From assembly GCA_905221605.1 (NCBI GenBank), contig CAJNDS010002253.1, forward strand, positions 222,904 to 286,903: a stretch of DNA of 64,000 nt. Direction: 5' to 3'. Position 1 is the first letter of the stretch. Every line of letters begins with the position of its first letter. This DNA is from Symbiodinium natans (taxonomy: Eukaryota > Sar > Dinophyceae > Suessiales > Symbiodiniaceae). Positions 23,095-32,371 of the stretch are shown piece after piece. Both the position numbers and the translations under genes were made by a program. The notes beneath the pieces were generated by a model. That model did no database searches. It saw only the letters and a list, made by a program, of their open reading frames with translations, and was not told where the DNA came from.

Positions 23095-24320
23095 TATCCC
23101 GTAGGGCTTCCGGGGGGCTTAAGGTTTAGTGTTTAGGGTTTAGGGTTTAAGGTTTAGGGTTATAGGCCCCTGTCCTATCTATGGGAGGTGCCTGTTTATA
23201 GGGGTGATTAGGGCTTAGGTGTTGAGGGGTTTGAGGGGTTTTTGGGCTTTAGGATGTTTAGCCGCCCCTCCCATTTGCAAACACAACACTCGCATGATGG
23301 GTTCGAAAAAAGAATAAAGCGGGGTTTGGGAGGGACGCTTTTTAGGGGTTTTTTTCCACCCGCCTAGCTGATGCAGAACATCGCACTGCAGAGGGGTCCC
23401 TCGTTGTTCATGTGTCTTTCGGAGCCGCGCCCCGTTGGGACAAGAATATCCTTGTCCGTCCCATCCCTTCCGCTTTTTAGGGTTTAGGCTTTCGGGTTTA
23501 GGGGCTTCTTGGGGTTTGGGCTTCGGGGATTTTAGGGCTTAGGGGTTTTTAGGGCTTAGGGATGTTTAGGGTTGAGGGGTTTTTGGGGCTTAGCCCCCGC
23601 TCCCATTTGCAAACACAACACGCGCATGATGGGTTCGAAAAAGAATAAAGCGGGGGGGTTGGGGGGGGCGCAGCCCCCCCTACTTGCAAACACAAATGCT
23701 CGCATGATAAGATTTGAAAAAACATGCCTATGTTCAGGGGCTTTTAGGGTTTAGGGCTTAGGTTTTTTAAGTTTTGGTTCTATTAAGGTTTAGGGCTTAG
23801 GGTTTTTCGGGTTGCGGGTTTTTTGGGTTTAGGGCTCAGGGGTTCTTAGGGTGTAGGGCTTAGGGCTTTTAGGGTTTAGGGGTTTGTAGGGTTTCGGGTT
23901 TATGAGGGTTTAGTGTTTTAGGGTTTAGGGCCAGGTTTTTGGGGTTTAGGGCTCAAGGGTTTTGAGGGTTTTGAGCTTAGGGCTTTTGGGGTTTAGGGGT
24001 TTTTAGGGCTTAGGGTTTCGGGTTTTTGAGGGTTTAGGGTTTAGGGTTTAGGGTTTAGGGCCAGGTTTTTACGGGGTTTCGAGGGTTTTTAGGGTTTAGT
24101 GTTTTTAAGGGCTTAGGGCTTAGGGGTTTTTAGGGTTGGTTTTTTTGGCTTAGGGCTGGGTTTAGGGTTTAGGGCTTTTTAGGGATTAGGTTATTTTTGG
24201 GGGTTGATGGAGTAGGGTTTTTGGGGCTTAGGCTTAAGGTTCTTTAGGGTTTAGGGCTCAGGGGTTTTTATGGTTTAGGGAGTTTTTGAGTTTGATTGGG
24301 GTTGAGGGCCCCCAAACCCC
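23095..24320 (+). repeat. Degenerate TTTAGGG-type array, G-rich on plus
   Basis: Dozens of GGGTTTAGGG, GGGCTTAGGG and GGGGTTTTTAGGG variants. The spacing is irregular and the units are much mutated. It is broken at 23,270-23,335 and 23,595-23,735 by sequence related to the 113-bp satellite at 29-31 kb. Confidence 0.85.
23270..23735 (+). repeat. Dispersed relatives of the 113-bp satellite
   Basis: Three diverged units share CCCATTTGCAAACACAA, CGCATGATGGGTTCGAAAAA and GGGGGGCGCAGCCCCCC with the 29-31 kb array. They are single or double copies embedded in the TTTAGGG-type array, outside the putative 27-32 kb element. Confidence 0.8.
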
Positions 24321-24989
24321 AATTCCCTTATAATTACTGCGCGTGCCAACAGTCCAGGTACTAAAAGTCACGACTAAGCAAAAACAGAAGTTACAACTAA
24401 GCAAGAAAAGTTACGAAGTTACAACTACCCTAGCTACCCTGCTTTGCAGGCTCCCGGACCACCCCCGCTGGTGCTCATGGTGCCTTCTTCTTCTTCTCCA
24501 CGCTCAAGAGGGTCCCCCCAAAGGAGGTCCCCCGGCCACGACGGCCCAGCGGTTCTGGTCCAAGGCCCCCAGGCTTGCGTTTGAAGCTTAGGGGGTGTTT
24601 GGGGGTGGTCATCTTTACCGGTCCCCTGGGTAAACTCCATCAGCTCATTTCTCTGATGGTTTCGGGTCTATTTCGTGTCCCTCAGTGTCTGGGCCCCCTT
24701 GGCGATCATCTTCCCGCTGGCCATCGTGGTCTCCTTCTTGCGGTTGTGTGGTAGGCGTGGCACTCTCTCCTCCTTCTCCCGCAGCTGACGGTCCCCTTGT
24801 CTCCGTTGTAGTGGCCTCCTCTCTCTCTGGCGCTGTCTCTGAGCTTCCTCGTGGTTGGTCAGCTTGTCGCTTTCTCTTTTGTCCCCCTGCCTTTCTCTCT
24901 CTCGCTCTCCCTCGCTCTATCTCTTCCCTCTTTCTTTCTTTCGTGGGGCCGCTCTCTGTCTCTCTCTCCTGCACGCATGGCCCCCCTTC

Positions 24990-25019
24990 GAAGAGCGACG
25001 TCCACAGGTCAGTTTGTTG

Positions 25020-25067
<48 letters not shown>

Positions 25068-25075
25068 CTCTCTTT
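24990..25075 (+). repeat. (CT)n microsatellite
   Basis: About 21 pure CT units at 25,021-25,062 with CT-rich flanks from 24,890. The leucine/serine-rich frames here (24,685-25,171) are repeat artefacts. A C20 run follows at 25,237-25,256. Confidence 0.9.
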
Positions 25076-25289
25076 CAATCTTCTTTCTTTCTTGGGGGCA
25101 TGAGGGCCCGGGGGTTTCTCTTTTCTCCCTTCTCTTTTCTCTTCAGGGACCATGTAACTACCCGTAGATAAGCCTTAAACCATACACCCTAAGGTCTGAT
25201 TCAAAGGGAACCCCCCAGGGACCCTAATTCAGAACCCCCCCCCCCCCCCCCCCCCGGCCCCCCCGACGTGGCACTTGCCAGGAAGCTAC

Positions 25290-26130
25290 GGTCCTTTAGG
25301 GTTTACGGTTTGGGTTTTGGGTTTGGGGTTTAGGGTTTAGGAGGTTTAGGAGACTTAGGCGGTTTAGGAGGTTTAGGAGGTTTAAAAGGTTCAGAAGGTT
25401 CAGAAGGCTAGGAGGTTTAGGGGAGACCCTCAAAACAGGTCAAACTGCCTGCACTTTGGCCGCGGAGTTGAGTGGGGTTTAAGCTTCAGGGTTTAGGGAA
25501 ACCACCCGAAACCTCGGTGAAATTGGTCTTGTAAGGTCTATGGGGCTTCGGCTACGCTAGAAGCTGCTAGGGCTTAGGTCAGTTTAGGGTCTGGGTTTTA
25601 CTTTAGGCTTTTTGATGAAGTGGGTTGGTTTAGGGTTGAATTGAGGTTCACCTCGGTCCCTTAACCCTGACACGGGACAGCCTAGAGGTATGCAGATGAT
25701 GCTTCTTGATGCTCCAGATGCCAAGGTTTAAGGCTTCGGTCTTTTTAGGGCGGGGGCCGGCCCGTGCCCTAGGCCATAAAAACTTCAAAAAGAAAAGACT
25801 CTGTAAGCCGCCAACCCCAGGCCTAAGGCGCTCGGATACAACATCCCCTTCCTCGGCACGAAAAGCCGAAGTGCTCGGTTTTCCTCCAATCCATTCCTGC
25901 CCTTATGAGCGACCTTTTGGATCCTGGGCCCCCATGACCTGGCCGCCTGGTGGCCCTGTCGTCGCTTAAGGTGCCCCCCTCTCCCCTGTCATTCGTGCTT
26001 CGTGGTTCATGGTGGCATTGGGGTTTGAGGTTTACTTTGGGGTTTAGGGTTCGGCTACAGGCCTTTAGGGCTTTCACTCCTAGGGTTTAGGTCTTAAGAT
26101 GGCTTATGGTATCCCCCCATGGTTCATTGG
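25290..26130 (+). repeat. Second TTTAGGG-like stretch plus a GTGGTTCATGG-type degenerate repeat
   Basis: From 25,300 to 25,430: GGTTTAGGAGG units. Up to 26,130: scattered GGGTTTAGGG. From 26,000 to 26,320 the word GTGGTTCATGG recurs at least five times with variants. No gene is supported. Confidence 0.6.
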
Positions 26131-27039
26131 TGCAGCTCAGGTTTAGGAATTAGGGTTTGGGGTTCCCCCATGCTCCGTGGTGCATGGTCGGTGTTTTGCC
26201 CTCATGGTCTGTGGTTCATGGAAAGGTTCAGGGTTTCGCTCTGCCCCCCAACGGTTCATGGGGGTATTTAGGGTTACCTTCATTGTATTCGGTTCCCCTC
26301 TCCCCCGACCGTGGTTCGTGCCGGGCTTAGGTCTAAGGGTCAGGATCAAGGGTTTGGGGAGAGGGATACCATGGTAGGTGGGAACCATGAGGGGGCAGGG
26401 AAAACCGCGCCAGAATCCGCGTGGACTTCTTATGGGCCCTTTTGGACCAAAAAAATTGTCACCTCGCTCTGGAACCCCAGAAGGGTTGCTCGCTCGTTGT
26501 AACTTCCGTGGCTGCCCTCTACTGGACTCCTTCTTGACGCGGCTATGGACCGTCTGGTCTGGCTTCTGTATAGAACGCATGGCAAAACCGTATCCCACAC
26601 AGACCTCCTTTGGACGCGCTATGAACCCGATGGAGTCAGAAGGTCCCGTACGATGTAATCAATATACGCAGACAAGCTCATTGAATGCTGATGTGCTGGA
26701 CGGTATGACATGGGGTAGCTGCCGGAAAAAGAGCGTATGATGGGCAACACACTACTTCAGGTGTCCGTATACACTATTTCAAGAGTCCCTATGCAATGGT
26801 TGAGGTGCCCCGAAACGGTGGATACTTGATTAGATGCTGCTCGTGCAGATATTAGGATGGGAGGGCAGGTTCTACAGATTTTGCATGGGCGCTAGCCGCT
26901 AGACCCGTTACGTTAGACATCAAATGAAATTGCCGATCACATTCAGCTTCCGGCGATGCATGTGTACGCCGAATGGCAGAGATCGACAACGTCCTCACCA
27001 GGTACAAAAACCAGAACCATGAAATACCATGAATCACAT

Positions 27040-27249
27040 CATCTCCAAGCAGGCGTCCCACAATGAGAAAGCAACACCCAGCACGGCCTCTGCAGAATCC
27101 GCATCTTTGAGGGAGCGGACTGTTGCCTTGCCGAACTCCGAACTGTGCATGGCGAGCGCAGATGGCGACAAGGCAGAGGCCCCGGCAAACAGCAGAGCAG
27201 CCACTGCTCCTCCTGCTGCTGCTTGCAGCAGTGTTGAGCCTTCTTTGGC
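27040..27249 (-). CDS. Candidate exon with a signal-like hydrophobic segment, at the insertion junction
   Basis: From 27249 the minus strand reads AKEGSTLLQAAAGGAVAALL, then FAGASALSPSALAMHSSEFG, and ends near FSLWDACLE. The hydrophobic stretch with an ALA end resembles a signal or lumen-targeting segment. The frame continues the one read from the other side of the 5.1-kb element (KVHIAGVSF at about 32,400-32,370). GC-rich sequence leaves the other two frames open as well, so coding status is not secure. Product unknown. Confidence 0.35.
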
Positions 27250-27257
27250 CTCGAAAG
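27250..27257 (+). other. Left target-site duplication, CTCGAAAG
   Basis: The 8-bp word directly abuts the left inverted repeat and recurs in the same orientation at 32,364-32,371, directly abutting the right one. Confidence 0.6.
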
Positions 27258-27261
27258 GGTG

Positions 27262-27352
27262 AGGGGTCATTTTGGAACACAGAAGGGAGTCATTTTGGAA
27301 CACAGCAGGGAGTCATTTCGGAACACGAGAAAGGGTCATTTTGGAACACAAA
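27262..27352 (+). repeat. Left subterminal repeats (TCATTTTGGAACAC x4)
   Basis: Four copies spaced 21-25 bp, one with C for T (TCATTTCGG). The same word inverted is at the right end. Confidence 0.85.
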
Positions 27353-27436
27353 GAGCAGAAAAATAGGTCAGCGCCTAACCAAAAAATGCACGCGTGCGAT
27401 CACGGCAGAGGGTTCGGCGAACGAAGTTACGAATGC

Positions 27437-27840
27437 GCAAAAAACACACTGTAAAACGCATGTCGACACCCACGATCCCCGCAGAGGGTGCACGAACGCA
27501 TTTGCAAATGAGCAGAAACACACTGTAAAACGCATGTCGACACCCGCGATCCCCGCAGAGGGTGCACGAACGCATTTGCAGATGCGCAAAAACGTACTGT
27601 AAAAAGCACGGACGAAGTTGCGAATGCGCAAAAATGCATTGTAAAATGCATCTCGACACCCACGATCCCCGCAAAGGGTGCACGAACGCATTTGCAAATG
27701 CGCAAACACGCACTGAAAAAAGCACGGACGGAGTTGCGAATGCGCAAAAATGCACTGTGAAAAGCATCTCGACACAGACGATGCCCGCAGAGGGCGCACG
27801 CACGCAGTTGCAAAAGCGAAAAAAAAAACACACTCTAAAC
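27437..27840 (+). repeat. Composite tandem repeat of alternating 74-bp and 42-bp modules
   Basis: The 74-bp module (GTAAAACGCATGTCGACACC ... GCACGAACGCATTTGCAAAT ...) starts at 27,451, 27,525, 27,641 and, diverged, 27,757. The 42-bp module (AAGCACGGACGAAGTTGCG ...) is inserted at 27,599 and 27,715. Later units therefore form a 116-bp higher-order repeat. The Cys/Phe/Arg-rich frames on the minus strand mirror the repeat. Confidence 0.85.
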
Positions 27841-28009
27841 AGCACGTCGACACGCGTCATTGTTTTGTCTTCTTCAACGCGGTTTGGGGGAGTTTCGTCT
27901 TCGTCGACCAGGCGAGACAAAGTTCATCTTACTCTAATTGTCCGCACGCTAACCAGCGCTTGAAAATAAACTTCAAGAAGCAGGTTTCGGGTTCTTAAGG
28001 TTAAAGATT

Positions 28010-28340
28010 ATAGGGCGAATGAATGGAACCCTTCGTCCAAACCCTAAACCACCCAAACCCCAAAACCCTAAAAGGGTTTAGGGTTTTGGGGCATGGGGTG
28101 GCGAAGTCTAGCGGGTATGTTGAGGGCTTCAGAGCATAAAAGTTCACGGAGTTAGGGTTTTGGGGCATGGGGCGGCGAAGTCTGCCGGGTAAGTTGAGGG
28201 GCTTCAGAGCATAAAAGTTCACGCAGTGACTTCAATCTACTCCTGGGCTCAGGGTTTGTAGGGTTTATTTATAGGGTTTATAGGGGTTATAGTAATTAGG
28301 GTTCTAGGGTTGTGGGGTTTAGGGTACGTAGACCCTCAAA
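28010..28340 (+). repeat. TTTAGGG-like words and a 108-bp local duplication
   Basis: Two copies of a segment around GGGTTTTGGGGCATGGGG, TGGCGAAGTCT and GAGGGCTTCAGAGCATAAA lie at 28,080-28,145 and 28,152-28,222. They are followed by GTAGGGTTTAT and TAGGGTTTATAGGG units. Confidence 0.75.
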
Positions 28341-28439
28341 AGGCTTTGCGGCATCGCAGGCCAGGCGCCCAATAGTGTGGCAACTGGTGCTTGCCAGCAG
28401 CACCCTACACAATTAGGGTGGAGTTGTTTTTCCTTCCCT

Positions 28440-29135
28440 TTTTTTTTGCTTCCCTTTTTTTTTGGTTTTCTTGGCTTGTGCTAGGAAAACCACAATTCCC
28501 TCCGTATTTTCAAAGGATTCTTACTGCTCTTCCTCAGATTACGGGCTCATTTTGTCGTATTTTCTTGCTAATTTTCTTGTATTTCCAGAGAGAACAAACC
28601 ATCATTCCCTCTGCATTTTCCTAGGAATCATACTACTTTTCAAAGAATTTCGGATTTATTTAATTGGAATTCTTCGCATTTTCTGGTTCATTTTGTTGGA
28701 TTTCCATAGAGAAAACCAGCATTCCCTCTGTGTTTTCTCAGGATTCATACTACTTGTCATAGGATTTTGGATTCATTTTGTTTTCTGGCTCATGTTCATG
28801 GATTTCCATAGAGAAACCACCATTCCCTTTGCGTTTTCTGAAGATTCATACTACTTGTTCATAGGATTTCGGATTCATTTTGTTGGAATTCTTCCTATTG
28901 TCTGCTTCATTTTCTTGAGTTTCCATCAAGAAAACCACCATTTCATACTACTTACTTTGCGTAGGATCTCGGGTTCATTTTGTTAGATTTTTTCGTATTT
29001 TCTGGCTCATTTGCTTGGATTTCCATAGAGAAAACCACCATTCCCTCTTTGTTTTCTCAGGATTCATACGACTTTTCATAGGAATTAGGATTTCTTTTGT
29101 TGGATGCTTCGTATTTTCTGGCTCATGTCATACTG
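28440..29135 (+). repeat. AT-rich tandem repeat, about 110 bp, about 6 copies
   Basis: The word CACCATTCCCTCTG with a following TTTTCTCAGGATTCATACTA recurs near 28,490, 28,598, 28,706, 28,818, 28,935 (shortened) and 29,036. The 174-codon plus frame across it repeats with the same period and is rejected as a gene. Confidence 0.8.
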
Positions 29136-29221
29136 CTTTTCGGCTCCTCTCTAGTCGCTACTGCGATTCGTCATCTGCGTCTGAGCCCTAGCCCTAAACC
29201 CTAGACCTTGGACCCCGGACC

Positions 29222-31425
29222 TTGGACCGGCGGAGGTTTTTGATTTGCAAGCACAATGCGTGCATGATGGGTTTCAAAAAAAGTTTCATATGCTTTGAAG
29301 TAAGCTTGCACGGCTTAAAAGAAGCGGGGGGGTTGGGGGGGGCGCAGCCCCCCCCCATTTGCAAACACAATGCTTGCATGATGGGTTTCAAAAAAAGTTT
29401 ATGCTTTGAAGCAAGCTTGCACGGCTTAAAAAAAGCGGGGGGGTTGGGGGCGGCGCAGACCCCCCCCCATTTGCAAACACAATGCGTGCATGATGGGTTT
29501 CAAAAAAAGTTTCATATGCTTTGAAGCAAGCTTGCACGGCTTAAAAAAAGCGGGGGGGTTGGGGGGGGCGCAGCCCCCCCCATTTGCAAACACAATGCTT
29601 GCATGATGGGTTTCAAAAAAAGTTTCATATGCTTTGAAGCAAGCTTGCACGGCTTAAAAAAAGCGGGGGGGTTGGGGGGGGCGCAGCCCCCCCCATTTGC
29701 AAACACAATGCTTGCATGATGGGTTTCAAAAAAAGTTTCATATGCTTTGAAGCAAGCTTGCACGGCTTAAAAAAAGCGGGGGGGTTGGGGGGGGCGCAGC
29801 CCCCCCCATTTGCAAACACAATGCTTGCATGATGGGTTTCAAAAAAAGTTTATGCTTTGAAGCAAGCTTGCACGGCTTAAAAAAAGCGGGGGGGTTGGGG
29901 GCGGCGCAGCCCCCCCCATTTGCAAACACAATGCTTGCATGATGGGTTTCAAAAAAAGTTTCATATGCTTTGAAGCAAGCTTGCACGGAAAAAAAAGGGG
30001 GGGGGTTGGGAGGGGCGCAGCCCCCCCCCATTTGCAAACACAATGCTTGCATGATGGGTTTCAAAAAAAAAGTTTCATATGCTTTGAAGCAAGCTTGCAC
30101 GGCTTAAAAAAAGCGGGGGGGTTGGGGGGGGCGCAGCCCCCCCCATTTGCAAACACAATGCTTGCATGATGGGTTTCAAAAAAAGTTTCATATGCTTTGA
30201 AGCAAGCTTGCACGGCTTGTTGGGGGGGGCGCAGCCCCCCCCATTTGCAAACACAATGCTTGCATGATGGGTTTCAAAAAAAGTTTATGCTTTGAAGCAA
30301 GCTTGCACGGCTTAAAAAAAGCGGGGGGGTTGGGGGGGGGCGCAGCCCCCCCCATTTGCAAACACAATGCTTGCATGATGGGTTTCAAAAAAAGTTTCAA
30401 CGCTTTGAAGCAAGCTTGCACGGCTTAAAAAAAGGGGGGGGGTTGGGGGCGGCGCAGCCCCCCCCATTTGCAAACACAATGCTTGCATGATGGGTTTCAA
30501 AAAAAGTTTCATATGCTTTGAAGCAAGCTTGCACGGCTTAAAAAAAGCGGGGGGGTTGGGGGGGGCGCAGCCCCCCCCATTTGCAAACACAATGCGTGCA
30601 TGATGGGTTTCAAAAAAAGTTTCATATGCTTTGAAGCAAGCTTGCACGGCTTAAAAAAAGCGGGGGGGTTGCGCAGCCCCCCCCATTTGCAAACACAATG
30701 CGTGCATGATGGGTTTCAAAAAAAGTTTCATATGCTTTGAAGCAAGCTTGCACGGCTTAAAAAAAGCGGGGGGGTTGGGGGGGGCGCAGCCCCCCCCCAT
30801 TTGCAAACACAATGCTTGCATGATGGGTTTCAAAAAAAGTTGCATATGCTTTGAAGCAAGCTTGCACGGCTTAAAAAAAGCGGGGGGGTTGGGGGGGGCG
30901 CAGCCCCCCCCATTTGCAAACACAATGCGTGCATGATGGGTTTCAAAAAAAGTTTCATATGCTTTGAAGCAAGCTTGCACGGCTTAAAAAAAGCGGGGGG
31001 GTTGGGGGGGGCGCAGCCCCCCCCCATTTGCAAACACAATGCTTGCATGACGGGTTTCCAAAGTTTATGCTTTGAAGCAAGCTTGCACGGCTTACAAAGC
31101 GGGGGGTTGGGGGCAGCGCAGCCCCCTGCATTTGCATGTGCATGATGGGTTTCAAAAAAATTTTCATATGCTTTGAAGCAAGCTTGCACGGCTTAAAAAA
31201 AGCGGGGGGGTTGGGGGGGGGGGGGCAGCCCCCCCCATTTGCAAACACAATGCGTGCATGATGGGTTTCAAAAAAGTTTCATATGCTTTGAAGCAAGCTT
31301 GCACGTTGGGGGGGGCGCAGCCCCCCCCATTTGCAAACACAATGCCTGCATGATGGGTTTCAAACAAAGTTTCATATGCTTTGAAGCAAGCTTGCACGGC
31401 TTAAAAAAAGCGGGGGGGTTAGGTC
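29222..31425 (+). repeat. 113-bp G-rich satellite, about 20 copies
   Basis: Each unit holds CATTTGCAAACACAATGC, TGCATGATGGGTTTCAAAAA, ATGCTTTGAAGCAAGCTTGC, a run AAAAAAAGCGGGGGGG and GGGGGGGCGCAGCCCCCCC, a C/G hairpin with a short loop. Copies are nearly identical, with deletions in a few (30,215, 30,670, 31,060-31,140, 31,300). The Pro/Gly/Cys-rich minus frames are repeat artefacts. Confidence 0.95.
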
Positions 31426-31444
31426 GCTGAGGGGGGGGGGGGTA

Positions 31445-31805
31445 GCATATGTATATATCTTATATAAACTATATATATTCTATATACTATGTGTATATAT
31501 GTATATATAGACATACGCTGAGTATATTTACTATAATATACATATATATATATATGATGTACTATATATATATATGTTTGTTATCTGTACTATGTATTCC
31601 AGATATACTATATCTACTATATATATATATATATACTGTATGTACTGTATCTCCTATATATCATATTTATATATACTATAAACGCTATATATGTATACTA
31701 TGTAGACTATACATCGAGTATATATACATACTATATAATTTCTTACATGTATGTCGTCCATGAAATAAGTACCTATATATATCTAGCAATATATATATAT
31801 ATAAC
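31445..31805 (+). repeat. TA-rich microsatellite block
   Basis: ATATATAC, TATGTATATAT and TACTATATA words fill 360 bp between the satellite and the 9-bp repeat. Confidence 0.9.
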
Positions 31806-31807
31806 AC

Positions 31808-32236
31808 AAGTCCAGGAAACCATGGACACCACGAAGCAAGGAACCAAGGAAACCATGGAAACCATATAAACCATGGAAAGCATGGAAACCATGGAAACCG
31901 TAGAAACCAAAGAAACTATAGAAACCAAGGAAACCAAGGAAACCAAGGAAACCAAGGAAACCAAGGAAACCAAGAAAACCAAGGAAACCAAGAAAACCAA
32001 GAAAACCATAGAAACCATAGAAACCACGGAAACCATGGAAACCACACAAGCCAAGGAAACCACGGAAACCATGAAAACCACAGAAACAAAGGAAAGCATG
32101 GAAACCAAGGAAACTAAGGAAACCATAGAAAACCATAGAAACCATAGAAACCACGGAAACCATGGAAACCATAGGAACCAAGGAAACCATGGGAACCAAG
32201 GAAACCAAGGAAACCATTGAAACCATTGAAACCAGA
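31808..32236 (+). repeat. 9-bp minisatellite (GAAACCAAG and variants)
   Basis: About 45 units alternating among GAAACCAAG, GAAACCATG, GAAACCATA and GAAACCACG. The unit length keeps all frames open, giving Glu-Thr-Lys repeats on plus and Val-Ser-Leu or Phe-Leu-Gly repeats on minus. These are not treated as genes. Confidence 0.95.
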
Positions 32237-32269
32237 AATCCCTTGTAAACAGTACTAAACCAAGAGAAA

Positions 32270-32363
32270 CGCGTTCCAAAATGACCCCTTTACGCGTTCC
32301 AAAATGACCCCTTTACGCGTTCCAAAATGACTCCCTTACGCGTTCCAAAATGACCCCTCTCCC
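32270..32363 (-). repeat. Right subterminal repeats, inverted copy of the left end
   Basis: Four copies of GCGTTCCAAAATGACCCC with spacing 21-23 bp, the reverse complement of the left-end unit. Confidence 0.85.
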
Positions 32364-32371
32364 CTCGAAAG
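32364..32371 (+). other. Right target-site duplication, CTCGAAAG
   Basis: Same orientation and sequence as 27,250-27,257, directly outside the right inverted repeat. Confidence 0.6.

Larger units (their letters stand above)
27258..32363. mobile_element. Putative 5.1-kb inverted-repeat DNA element filled with satellites
   Basis: The ends are inverted: left GAGGGGTCATTTTGGAAC (27,262-27,279) and the reverse complement of the same word at the right (about 32,341-32,360). Each end carries four tandem copies of the TCATTTTGGAAC unit, oppositely oriented. Both ends are bounded by an 8-bp direct repeat, CTCGAAAG, a duplication length seen in hAT-type and some other DNA transposons. No transposase is visible. 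The interior consists of tandem arrays (74/42-bp, about 110-bp AT-rich, 113-bp G-rich, TA-rich, 9-bp). It is best read as a non-autonomous element, or an array-rich segment caught between mobile ends. Confidence 0.55.

Noticed and set aside
28462-28986. Hydrophobic 174-codon plus frame
   Set aside because: Repeats with the about 110-bp AT-rich tandem unit; no selection for one frame is apparent.
29222-31425. CRISPR-like or protein-coding reading of the 113-bp array
   Set aside because: Units are contiguous with no variable spacers, and the genome is eukaryotic. The Pro/Gly/Cys frames shift between units.
31873-32220. Glu-Thr-Lys repeat protein on plus
   Set aside because: The 9-bp unit keeps all three frames open on both strands, so coding cannot be inferred.
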